Shown: piece by piece, positions 56,715 to 64,000 of the stretch
How the letters are laid out: every line of letters starts with the position of its first letter
Position numbering within the stretch: the stretch's first letter is position 1
Origin: Sporosarcina sp. JAI121
GTDB lineage: Bacteria > Bacillota > Bacilli > Bacillales_A > Planococcaceae
Direction: 5' to 3'
DNA: 64,000 nucleotides
Assembly (NCBI RefSeq): GCF_013408665.1
Contig: NZ_JACCCL010000001.1
Location: 1,999,136-2,063,135 of the forward strand
Translations under genes and position numbers: made by a program
Notes under the pieces: generated by a model
Told to the model about the DNA's origin: nothing
Seen by the model: only the letters and a program-made list of their open reading frames with translations
The model's database searches: none

Positions 56715-58022
56715 TTACCTTTCGAACAATTGATACATGATCATAGCTTTTGCGACAAGATCGCCATGGGATAAAATGTCGAAATCAACTTTCACAAACC
56801 GTCTACTCATATGCAGGATTCTTGGTATCACGACAACTACACTGCCAAGCTGAACGTGTTTAATGAAATACAAAGACATATTTTCCGGAACGCTTTCCCC
56901 GCGTTTACGCATTTTGATCGCCCTGTTGCCTGCCTCGGTTAAAAGGGTCGTCAATGCCCCGTAAGACAACGAACCGAACTGATTCGTCATTTGAGGGATC
57001 ACTGTAAATTCGATGGTATGCGGTTGTTCTGGAATGGTCTTCATTTGATTTTTAATGATATCATCAATCGTTTCACCTTGTTGTGGCTGACGTTGCGTCA
57101 TTTGGAGCGCTTTCAAGACATTTTGCCGGCTAATGATTCCTGCTAGCATCCCTGCCTCCGTAACGACAGGCATAAGATCAATCCCTTCCCAGATCATACT
57201 ATGACCTGCCGAAGCGACACTAGTTTTCCCGGTGACCGTTATCGGATGTCGTGTCATCACTTTTTCAATTAACTCATCTTTCGATTTATCGATTACATCG
57301 CGTGAAGTAATTACTCCCACAAGTTTACCGTTTTTATCGACAACAGGATAACCCGAATGGGATGTTCTGCCATTCACTTCATGGAAATTGTCAACTTTTT
57401 CTTTCGCCAATAATACAACCGTATCCGAAAGCGGTGTTAAAATATCTTCAACAAGCAGGATTTCCTTTTCAATCAACTGATCGTAAATCGCCCTGTTCAG
57501 CATTGTTGCGACAGTAAACGTGTCGTAGCTCGTCGAAATGACAGGTAGTTCCAATTCATCGGCCAGCTTCTTCACGTCATCCGATGCATCGAATCCTCCA
57601 GTGACTAGGACCGCCGCACCGGCAAGAAGCGCTGTCTCATGTGCTTTCAATCTGTTCCCAACTATGAGTAGACTGCCCGCATCGATATAACGCATCATGT
57701 CATCCAGCTGCATTGCACCAATAACGAACTTCGTCAACGTCTTATGTAATCCTCCTCGGCCACCAAGGACTAGACCATCGACTATATTAACCACTTCCGC
57801 ATATGTGAGCCGTTCGATATTCTCTTTCTTTTTCTTTTCAATCCGAATAGTACCGACACGTTCAATGGTATTGACGAGTTTTTGATTTTCCGCCTCTTTA
57901 ATCGCTCTGTAGGCCGTTCCTTCGCTTACAGATAACGCCTTCGCAACTTGACGGACTGAAATCTTCTCCCCAACAGTAAGCCCTTCGATATAATCCAGTA
58001 TTAATTCATGCTTTGTCGCCAT
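56715..58022 (-). CDS. ytoI: YtoI, HTH-DRTGG-CBS-hotdog protein
   Basis: A 435-residue multidomain protein: an N-terminal helix-turn-helix (RQVAKALSVSEGTAYRAIKEAE, here residues about 23-44), a DRTGG-like domain (about 85-190), two CBS repeats (about 195-310, including TSRDVIDKS and SRQNVLKAL) and a C-terminal hotdog domain. CBS repeats usually sense adenine nucleotides; the domain order is that of YtoI and of related CBS-HotDog regulators. Target genes are unknown. It is monocistronic. Confidence 0.9.
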   Translation of the reverse strand: MATKHELILDYIEGLTVGEKISVRQVAKALSVSEGTAYRAIKEAENQKLVNTIERVGTIRIEKKKKENIERLTYAEVVNIVDGLVLGGRGGLHKTLTKFVIGAMQLDDMMRYIDAGSLLIVGNRLKAHETALLAGAAVLVTGGFDASDDVKKLADELELPVISTSYDTFTVATMLNRAIYDQLIEKEILLVEDILTPLSDTVVLLAKEKVDNFHEVNGRTSHSGYPVVDKNGKLVGVITSRDVIDKSKDELIEKVMTRHPITVTGKTSVASAGHSMIWEGIDLMPVVTEAGMLAGIISRQNVLKALQMTQRQPQQGETIDDIIKNQMKTIPEQPHTIEFTVIPQMTNQFGSLSYGALTTLLTEAGNRAIKMRKRGESVPENMSLYFIKHVQLGSVVVVIPRILHMSRRFVKVDFDILSHGDLVAKAMIMYQLFER

Positions 58023-58134
58023 GTCTTCACCTTTTCTCTATCATGCCCTTAAGGCTATTCTACCACAAAACGTTCAAGAATAGCGCATACAGCCTGCTCG
58101 GAGGCGATAGACCGGCCTTGTAAAAAAGAAATCA

Positions 58135-58815
58135 TTATAATTCGAACGATTCTCCCGCATTCATTATTTTCACTTCATGTCTTTCGACAAACCCCTTGAA
58201 CGTTTGCGGGTCCTGTTCGATTGGCGGAAATGTATTGAAATGGACAGGTACAGCAAGTTTTGGATTCAACAATTCGACTGCATAAGCCGCATCTTTAGGA
58301 CCCATTGTAAAATTATCTCCAATCGGGACGAATGCGACATCGATAGGATGGCGTTTCCCTATCATCTGCATATCCCCGAAAATCGCCGTATCCCCGGCAT
58401 GATAGATTGTCTTCTCCTCCGCTATTACTAAAATCCCCGCCGGCATACCTGTATAAATGATTTCATCATTATCTGTCGTATAAGACGAACTGTGAAAAGC
58501 TTGAGTGTATTTAACTGTACCGAAATTGAAATTGCAAGCACCGCCGATGTTCATTCCATGTGTCTTAATCCCCTGCCAACCAAGGTATATGGCCAGCTCA
58601 TTCGGTGCTATGACGAGCGCGTCACATGCTTTTGCAATTGCTACTGTATCGCCGACATGATCGTTATGTCCATGTGTCAGCAAAATAAAATCCGGTTTTT
58701 CGTTTTCAACAAGTAAATCCGTCAGCTTATTCCCTGTAATGAATGGATCGATGAGAATTGTCGATCCCCCTGTTTTTATTTTCACGATTGAATGGCCATG
58801 ATATGAAATTTGCAT
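58135..58815 (-). CDS. ytkL: YtkL, UPF0173 metal-dependent hydrolase
   Basis: A 226-residue metallo-beta-lactamase fold protein of the UPF0173 family. It starts [13 protein letters not shown] and has the metal motif [10 protein letters not shown], then [11 protein letters not shown] and VPVHFNTFP. The substrate is unknown. GGAGG lies about ten bases before the ATG. It is divergent from the M24B peptidase gene. Confidence 0.92.
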   Translation of the reverse strand: MQISYHGHSIVKIKTGGSTILIDPFITGNKLTDLLVENEKPDFILLTHGHNDHVGDTVAIAKACDALVIAPNELAIYLGWQGIKTHGMNIGGACNFNFGTVKYTQAFHSSSYTTDNDEIIYTGMPAGILVIAEEKTIYHAGDTAIFGDMQMIGKRHPIDVAFVPIGDNFTMGPKDAAYAVELLNPKLAVPVHFNTFPPIEQDPQTFKGFVERHEVKIMNAGESFEL

Positions 58816-58923
58816 TGAAAAATCTCCTCCAATTATTTATCTTATAAGACAATTTTCGTTATACAACCTGAAAACCCTCTTTTTTGTTATGATAATAGAA
58901 GGTTAAATTAGGAGGTCATCATT

Positions 58924-60021
58924 TTGAGTAAAGTTAAAGAAATCCAACAATTTCTTCAGAAGGAAAATCTGGATGCTGCACTGATTACAACGCCAGACAA
59001 TGTATTTTACGTATCTGGATTCCACAGCGATCCGCATGAGCGTCTTCTTGGCATTATGGTATTCAAAGATGCCGAACCGTTTATTATTTGTCCCTTGATG
59101 GAAGTTCCTGATGTGAAAGCAGCCGGCTGGTCCTACGAGGCCGTTGGGCATGAAGATACTGACGATGCTTGGGAAATTGTTTTGCAAGCCGTTCGGAAAC
59201 GTGGCGATATTCCCTCCTCAATCGCAATCGAGAAATCCCACTTGACGGTTGAGCGTCTGGAGCGCATGGATGAACTGTTTCCGGATGCGAAATTTGCTCG
59301 CCTTGACGATCAGCTCAACAGCATGCGTAACATCAAAAGTGAAGATGAACTTACCAACCTACGAAAAGCGGCTGAACTGGCCGATTATGCGATTGAAGTC
59401 GGTTGCAGGGAAATCGCCGAAGGAAAAACTGAACTGGAAGTGCTGATGGCCATCGAATTTGAAATGAAGAAAAAAGGCGCGGAGAGGATGGCGTTCGATA
59501 CGATGGTCCTTTCGGGTCCAAAAACCGCGTCACCACATGGGACGCCGGGGGATCGTAAAATCCAGAAGGGCGATTTCATCCTGTTCGATCTCGGTGTTGT
59601 CTACAAAGGCTATTGTTCCGATATTACACGGACAGTTGCGTTCGGTGAACCTTTGGATGCAATGCGTGAAATTTATGAAACTGTAAGGAAAGCGGAACAG
59701 GCCGCCGTGGATTTGGTCCGTCCCGGCGTCAAGGCTATGGAAATCGATAAGGCTGCACGGGACGTAATTGAATTAGCGGGTTATGGTGAATATTTCACGC
59801 ATCGTATCGGGCATGGTCTTGGAATATCAGTCCACGAGTTCCCTTCTATGACAGGAACGAACGAACTTGCCCTTGAAGAAGGGATGGTATTCACGATTGA
59901 ACCGGGCATATATCATCCTTCAATCACGGGTGTGCGCATCGAAGATGATGTTGTCGTGACAGCTGACGGGGTCGAAGTATTGACGAAGTTTCCGAAAGAA
60001 TTGCAGATTATCCAGCCATAA
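58924..60021 (+). CDS. M24B family Xaa-Pro peptidase
   Basis: A 365-residue pita-bread metallopeptidase. The N-terminal creatinase-like domain (1-125) is followed by the catalytic domain with all five metal ligands: FDLGVVYKGYCSDITRT (two Asp), HRIGHGLGISVHE (His), FTIEPGIY (Glu) and GVRIEDDVVV (Glu). It removes or cuts residues next to proline; PepQ/YkvY-like and aminopeptidase P-like roles cannot be separated by sequence alone. It starts at TTG, with AGGAGG eight bases upstream. A 34-nt element shared with the ackA 3' region lies in its 3' untranslated part. Confidence 0.9.
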   Translation: MSKVKEIQQFLQKENLDAALITTPDNVFYVSGFHSDPHERLLGIMVFKDAEPFIICPLMEVPDVKAAGWSYEAVGHEDTDDAWEIVLQAVRKRGDIPSSIAIEKSHLTVERLERMDELFPDAKFARLDDQLNSMRNIKSEDELTNLRKAAELADYAIEVGCREIAEGKTELEVLMAIEFEMKKKGAERMAFDTMVLSGPKTASPHGTPGDRKIQKGDFILFDLGVVYKGYCSDITRTVAFGEPLDAMREIYETVRKAEQAAVDLVRPGVKAMEIDKAARDVIELAGYGEYFTHRIGHGLGISVHEFPSMTGTNELALEEGMVFTIEPGIYHPSITGVRIEDDVVVTADGVEVLTKFPKELQIIQP

Positions 60022-60051
60022 TATAAAAAAACGGACTAAGTATTCACAATA

Positions 60052-60085
60052 CATGCTTTGGCGCTTTGTGGATGCCTCTTGCGCT
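60052..60085 (+). repeat. 34-nt element, copy A, in the M24B peptidase 3' region
   Basis: Thirty of 34 bases match the copy at 62206-62239 (opposite strand); all four differences are transitions. It lies 30 bases after the peptidase stop and 33 bases before the terminator, in the sense direction. The core is GCTTTGTGGATGCCTC. Confidence 0.75.
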
Positions 60086-60117
60086 GTTTTTTCTAAGTAT
60101 ATTGATGATATAATATT

Positions 60118-60160
60118 AAAAAAGGCTGTCCACACGATTACAAGTGTGGGCAGCCTTTTC
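60118..60160. terminator. Bidirectional terminator between the M24B peptidase gene and ald
   Basis: AAAAGGCTG / CAGCCTTTT and CCACAC / GTGTGG arms with an 8-nt loop; T-rich on both strands. Confidence 0.92.
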
Positions 60161-60169
60161 ATTTCGTCC

Positions 60170-61288
60170 TTATCGATTCAAAAGTGTTTCTGCAGGGACA
60201 TATTCAATGCCTTGAGCATCTGCTACAGCTTTGAATGTAACATGTCCTTCCATTGTGTTGATGCCTTTTTGAAGAGGAATATTGTCCAAGCAAGCTTGTT
60301 TATATCCTTTGTTCGCAATTTGAAGTGCGTAAGGCACCGTAACATTTGTTAAGGCTGTTGTAGATGTTTGCGGCACTGCACCTGGCATATTCGCTACTGC
60401 ATAATGCACAACGCCATGTTTCTCATAAGTTGGCTCATCATGAGTCGTTACACGATCAGATGTTGCGAATATACCGCCTTGGTCGATTGCGATATCTACA
60501 AGAACAGATCCCGGTTTCATCGATTTTACCATTTCTTCAGAAACCAGTTTTGGTGCTCTGGCTCCCGGAATCAAAACAGCCCCGACAACAAGATCTGCGT
60601 CTTTTACAGATTCAGCAATATTAAATGGATTTGACACTAGCGTTTGAATGTCATTTCCGAAGATTTCATCCAATTGGCGAAGTCGATCAACCGACAAGTC
60701 AAGAACCGTCACTTTCGCTCCCATACCTACCGCAATGCGAGCAGCATTCGTTCCAGCTTGTCCGCCACCGATAACCGTTACGTTTCCACGCGATACGCCC
60801 GGGACGCCACTTAATAGAATTCCTTTACCACCATTCGTTTGTTGTAAATATTGGGCTCCGATTTGCGTAGCCATGCGCCCCGCAACCTCACTCATAGGTG
60901 CAAGAAGCGGCAATGAATTATTCGGAAGCTGTACTGTTTCGTAAGCGATCCCTACTACCTTTTTCTCAAGAAGCGCATTCGTTAATTCTATTTCAGGTGC
61001 AAGGTGTAAATATGTGAATAAAATAAGTCCTTCGCGGAAGTAACCGTATTCAGATGCAACGGGTTCTTTTACTTTCATGACCATATCGGCATTCCATGCT
61101 TCTTTCGCAGTTGCAACAATTTTAGCACCTGCTTCAATGTACTCTTGATCCGTAAAGCTTGACCCTAAACCTGCACTTGTTTCAATAATGACTTCATGAC
61201 CTGCTGCTTTTAAGTTGAAAACTCCAGCTGGCGTCATTGCGACCCGGTTTTCATTGTTTTTCACTTCTTTTGGGATACCTATAAGCAT
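60170..61288 (-). CDS. ald: Alanine dehydrogenase
   Basis: A 372-residue alanine dehydrogenase, the family's normal length. It starts [20 protein letters not shown], has the substrate residues Lys and His in [11 protein letters not shown] and LHLAPE, and the NAD loop [13 protein letters not shown]. It interconverts L-alanine and pyruvate, used for alanine catabolism and spore germination metabolism. GGAGG precedes the ATG. It is monocistronic. Confidence 0.97.
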   Translation of the reverse strand: MLIGIPKEVKNNENRVAMTPAGVFNLKAAGHEVIIETSAGLGSSFTDQEYIEAGAKIVATAKEAWNADMVMKVKEPVASEYGYFREGLILFTYLHLAPEIELTNALLEKKVVGIAYETVQLPNNSLPLLAPMSEVAGRMATQIGAQYLQQTNGGKGILLSGVPGVSRGNVTVIGGGQAGTNAARIAVGMGAKVTVLDLSVDRLRQLDEIFGNDIQTLVSNPFNIAESVKDADLVVGAVLIPGARAPKLVSEEMVKSMKPGSVLVDIAIDQGGIFATSDRVTTHDEPTYEKHGVVHYAVANMPGAVPQTSTTALTNVTVPYALQIANKGYKQACLDNIPLQKGINTMEGHVTFKAVADAQGIEYVPAETLLNR

Positions 61289-61588
61289 TTCTTTTCCTCC
61301 TCATGAATATGTTTAGACTATAGGTCACTTGCAGACTATTCAATCTGACCAATCCATATTTCATATTATCAGATAGTTGACATTTGTGCTCTATTTTAGT
61401 AATCCACGGAATATTCAGGTTATAAGTCGGCCGATTATTCGACACATTCTCTTCTATTTCTTCAAGACTCGGGGGCGATACCGGAAAAAATTAAAAAATT
61501 ACTGACATTATCTTGCATGAATAAAAAGGTTTTCGCCTCTTTTTACCGAAGTAAGTATATATACGAATATAAGGATGGAGTGAGAACT
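61289..61588. other. Divergent ald-usp intergenic region
   Basis: About 300 bp with AT-rich sequence and no convincing gene. It must hold the two divergent promoters. A TATAGT box lies near 61316-61321 on the minus strand, about 28 bases from the ald start, without a good -35 box. The frame open from 61517 ahead of the stress-protein gene lacks a ribosome site. Confidence 0.45.
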
Positions 61589-62038
61589 ATGACATTAGTA
61601 TACAAACAAATTCTTGTTGCTGTGGACGGTTCTAAGGAATCGGAATGGGCTTTTAAAAAAGCTGTTGCTATTGCGGACAGAAACGAAGCGACATTAAACT
61701 TGATTAACATTATTGATACACGCTCATATGCTGCTGTTGAGGCTTATGATCGTTCAATTGCAGAACGTGCTCAAAAGTTTGCGGAGGATTTGCTCAACGA
61801 TTACAAATTGCAAGCAGAAAAAGCAGGGGTGCAGCATGTCAATATCATCGTAGAATACGGTTCACCCAAAACGATGATTTCACGAGATATATCAAAAAAA
61901 CTTAACGCAGATTTAATCATCTGCGGAGCCACGGGATTGAATGCAGTTGAGCGTTTCCTAATCGGCAGTGTTTCCGAAAACATCGTCCGATCAGCAAAAT
62001 GCGATGTTCTGGTAATCCGTACACCCGAAGCATTGTGA
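61589..62038 (+). CDS. Universal stress protein
   Basis: A 149-residue UspA-family protein. The fold starts YKQILVAVDGSKESEWAFKKA; the ATP-binding pattern G-2x-G-9x-G-S is seen in GATGLNAVERFLIGSVSENIVRS, quoted as GATGLN and GSVSENIV, near the C-terminus. Members bind ATP and help survival under stress, with unclear mechanism. The ATG at 61589 follows GGAGTGAG; the open extension from 61517 has no site. Confidence 0.92.
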   Translation: MTLVYKQILVAVDGSKESEWAFKKAVAIADRNEATLNLINIIDTRSYAAVEAYDRSIAERAQKFAEDLLNDYKLQAEKAGVQHVNIIVEYGSPKTMISRDISKKLNADLIICGATGLNAVERFLIGSVSENIVRSAKCDVLVIRTPEAL

Positions 62039-62116
62039 TGAAAGCAAATGAGTTGCCCATTATTGCGAGACCACTGAGAAACATACGTTTATAATGCCTG
62101 TAAGTAAATTTATATT

Positions 62117-62162
62117 TAAAAAGGCGACTTTTCGTTCAAATTCGAACGATAGGTCGCCTTTC
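62117..62162. terminator. Bidirectional terminator between usp and ackA
   Basis: AAAGGCGAC / GTCGCCTTT outer stem with inner CGTTC / GAACG pairing; flanked by A-rich and T-rich runs. It starts right after the small frame downstream of ackA. Confidence 0.9.
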
Positions 62163-62297
62163 CTATTCATTTTCCCACTCTAATTTCTTAGTAAGTTCCC
62201 AGATTAGCGCAGGAGGCATCCACAAAGCGTCAGAGCGTGAATTATAGGGAATTCCTAGTCCGGTCTTAGAATGGCGAGCTTTTTTCATAGGTCCCAT
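62163..62297 (-). CDS. Possible small protein in the ackA 3' region
   Basis: A 44-codon frame (41 codons from a second ATG at 62288) following ackA in the same direction and ending directly at the terminator. The translation KKARHSKTGLGIPYNSRSD followed by ALWMPPALIWELTKKLEW looks protein-like, but ribosome sites are weak (GGGAAATA or GGGACCT) and I recognise no family. The ALWMPPAL codons coincide with the 34-nt repeat, whose other copy near 60052 gives ALWMPLAL but carries only amino-acid-changing differences. It may be a real small gene, a decayed one, or untranslated RNA. Confidence 0.3.
   Translation of the reverse strand: MGPMKKARHSKTGLGIPYNSRSDALWMPPALIWELTKKLEWENE
62206..62239 (-). 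repeat. 34-nt element, copy B, in the ackA 3' region
   Basis: The partner of the element at 60052-60085, here reading in the ackA sense direction between the ackA stop and its terminator. The two copies share 30 of 34 bases. Confidence 0.75.
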
Positions 62298-62338
62298 TAT
62301 TTCCCGGGCAACTTTTTGATAAAGTCATACAGGGCAAT

Positions 62339-63529
62339 TCACAATTCTGCAACCCTAATTGTATCCCGGGCGATCATAACCTCTTCGTTCGTCGGAATTA
62401 CTAATATCTTAACTGGAGAGTAAGGGAAGCTGATATGCGCTTCTTTCCCATTACTATTATTCAGATCAGGATCTAAATAAACCCCCATAAATTCAAGTCC
62501 ATTCAATACTTTCTCACGAATTACATCGCTATTTTCACCGATTCCAGCCGTAAAGATAATCGCATCCACTCCGCCCATCCTTGCTGCATACGATCCGATA
62601 TATTTATGGATTCTGTCAGCAAACACCTCTAAAGCAAGCTGCGCACGCGTATTTCCTTTTGAAGCTTCAATCTCAATATCGCGCAAATCGCTGGAGAATC
62701 CTGAAATGGCAAGCATACCGGATTGTTTATTCAACACATCAAGAACTTCCTCTACATTTTTTCCGGTTTGTTCCATAATGTAAGGGATGAGCGCCGGATC
62801 TATGTTTCCTGAACGTGTACCCATGGTGACACCCGCAAGAGGTGTAAAACCCATCGATGTATCAAGCGACTTTCCACCTTCAATCGCTGCTATGCTTGCT
62901 CCGTTCCCCAAATGACATGATATCAGCCGAGTATCTTCCAAAGGCCGATTTAACAATACAGCGGCCCGCTCTGCCACATACTTATGACTTGTGCCGTGGA
63001 AGCCATACTTTCGGACGCCATATTTCTCATAATACTCATAAGGTAATGGATATAAAAAAGAACTTTCCGGCATCGTCTGATGGAAAGCCGTATCAAAAAC
63101 CGCAACTGACGGAACATCTGGTAAAGCTTTACTAAATTCTTGAATGCCTATGATATTTGCCGGGTTGTGGAGAGGTGCAAGATTTGAAAGTTCCCAAAGA
63201 GTTGCAACTATATCTTCGGTGATGAGAACGGAATCACTGAAGATTTCGCCGCCATGCACGACACGGTGCCCGATTCCATCAATTTGGTCAAACGAACGAA
63301 CGATACCTTCACTGATTAACATTTCAAGAATCATCGACACAGCTTGGGTATGACTGCCTATATCCTGCCCCTTTTTTATTCTGCCTTGCTCGGATTTCAT
63401 TGTGAAAACTGAATCCGAGAGGCCAATTCGTTCAATTTGACCTTTTGCTGTCACGTGCTCTTCTGGCATTTGGAGTAGCTGAAACTTCAAGGATGAACTT
63501 CCCGCGTTTATCGCTAAAATATTCCGCAT
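62339..63529 (-). CDS. ackA: Acetate kinase
   Basis: A 396-residue acetate kinase with [12 protein letters not shown] at the start, [27 protein letters not shown] and GNGASI-type nucleotide segments ([15 protein letters not shown]) and [13 protein letters not shown] near the end. It makes ATP and acetate from acetyl phosphate during overflow metabolism. It lies directly downstream of ytxK, as in B. subtilis. GGAG lies a few bases before the ATG. Confidence 0.97.
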   Translation of the reverse strand: MRNILAINAGSSSLKFQLLQMPEEHVTAKGQIERIGLSDSVFTMKSEQGRIKKGQDIGSHTQAVSMILEMLISEGIVRSFDQIDGIGHRVVHGGEIFSDSVLITEDIVATLWELSNLAPLHNPANIIGIQEFSKALPDVPSVAVFDTAFHQTMPESSFLYPLPYEYYEKYGVRKYGFHGTSHKYVAERAAVLLNRPLEDTRLISCHLGNGASIAAIEGGKSLDTSMGFTPLAGVTMGTRSGNIDPALIPYIMEQTGKNVEEVLDVLNKQSGMLAISGFSSDLRDIEIEASKGNTRAQLALEVFADRIHKYIGSYAARMGGVDAIIFTAGIGENSDVIREKVLNGLEFMGVYLDPDLNNSNGKEAHISFPYSPVKILVIPTNEEVMIARDTIRVAEL

Positions 63530-63610
63530 ACGGAGTGCTCCTTTTTGAAAAATTTCTTTTTACAAGTAGGCTGAACGCCAAATAGACGCATAGCCTGGAT
63601 TCAATAACCT

Positions 63611-64000
63611 TTAGTCATTGGCCCAAATATCGATTTTCTGGAGGAAAAGCGCCATGGCATGCTTGTCGGTCATGTTCGGAACTTTCGCAAGCAAGACATC
63701 ATGTGTCACTTTTTTATCCAGGAAAGGCTTTTGCAAAATTAAAATACTTTTTGCGTGTGCAGCACTTTTAAATAATGAATCGGGAAGCTGAATGATCGCC
63801 CTGATGATCGTTTGTTTTTTTAAATATGGGTGCAACACGGAAGATTGCTCAGATTCGAACAAATTCGCCGGAATGATGAATAGGCCATGTCCCCCCGGTT
63901 TCGTATGCTTCATCGATTGTTCAATGAAAAGATGATGGGCATATGCATGACCCGCAGCAGGCATCAATTCATAATTGAGTGCGTTTTCATCATCCGGATA
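63611..64000 (-). CDS. ytxK: YtxK-like DNA methylase family protein, C-terminal part
   Basis: The last 129 codons of a gene entering from the right edge. The visible part starts YPDDENALNYEL and includes GHAYAHHLFIEQSMKHTKPGG, FIIPANLFES and IIQLPDSLFKSAAHAKSILI, matching the C-terminal half of YtxK, a class I methyltransferase of the N-6 adenine methylase type. The AdoMet motif and catalytic NPP-type motif lie outside the window. B. subtilis ytxK also precedes ackA. The substrate is unknown. Confidence 0.88.
   Translation of the reverse strand, partial: YPDDENALNYELMPAAGHAYAHHLFIEQSMKHTKPGGHGLFIIPANLFESEQSSVLHPYLKKQTIIRAIIQLPDSLFKSAAHAKSILILQKPFLDKKVTHDVLLAKVPNMTDKHAMALFLQKIDIWAND

Overview
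The window reads as a chromosomal segment of a spore-forming, low-to-moderate-GC Firmicute, most likely a Planococcaceae member close to Sporosarcina. Support: strong AGGAGG-type ribosome sites with many TTG/GTG starts, prkA-yhbH sporulation genes, T-box and L20-leader regulation, and a long block whose gene order follows the known Bacillus subtilis yt- region. No rRNA, tRNA, CRISPR array, transposase or prophage was seen.

Layout. 1-9.7 kb: partial yhbH, prkA, a DUF368 lipid-carrier transporter, tRNA hydroxylase trhO, a PdaC-like deacetylase, a GntR-regulator/DUF1648 operon with a clear palindromic operator, and a ferredoxin-NADP reductase. 9.7-16.5 kb: an M3 peptidase, formate-THF ligase, a quinone-type oxidoreductase, a metallophosphoesterase coupled to an XRE regulator, and a dimeric dUTPase. 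16.6-22.9 kb: ysdB, ysdA, then an unusual NERD-domain nuclease-like gene bracketed by two arrays of the same 19/21-bp repeats, then rplT-rpmI-infC (with attenuator leader) and thrS (with T-box). 22.9-28.3 kb: Fur-controlled iron(III) ABC transporter fbpABC, a degenerate YlxY-like deacetylase and a small Asn/Arg-rich protein. 28.3-36.6 kb: dnaI-dnaB-nrdR, gapB (with two perfect CcpN-type boxes), coaE-mutM-polA. 36.7-45.1 kb: hflC/hflK, phoR/phoP, a MaoC-like hydratase, and mdh-icd-citZ with a cre site and a leader terminator. 45.1-56.3 kb: ytvI, fxsA, pyk, pfkA, accA-accD, a FadR-like regulator with its operator, dnaE and nrnA. 56.3-64 kb: ytpI, ytoI, ytkL, an M24B peptidase, ald, a universal stress protein, ackA and partial ytxK.

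The block is mainly core metabolism (glycolysis, TCA cycle, malonyl-CoA synthesis, acetate overflow) and replication/translation. Compared with the B. subtilis order as I remember it, ysdB-ysdA-(NERD insert)-rplT-rpmI-infC-thrS ... dnaI-dnaB-nrdR-gapB-coaE-mutM-polA ... phoR-phoP-(maoC)-mdh-icd-citZ-ytvI-fxsA-pyk-pfkA-accA-accD-(gntR)-dnaE-nrnA-ytpI-ytoI is retained, while speD, ytaF, ytxBC, malS and ytrHI are absent at their expected places and hflKC, maoC, the GntR regulator, fbpABC and the NERD/repeat cassette are present instead.

The best candidate for something undescribed is the NERD gene with its flanking repeats: 21 copies of an ACGAC core, all in one orientation, always 19 or 21 bp apart, on both sides of a gene that carries its own promoter inside an otherwise conserved gene neighbourhood. 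Second-tier candidates are a 34-nt element shared by the 3' regions of the M24B peptidase and ackA transcripts, an intrinsic terminator inside the citZ leader, and a FadR-type operator on the regulator that heads the accDA genes.
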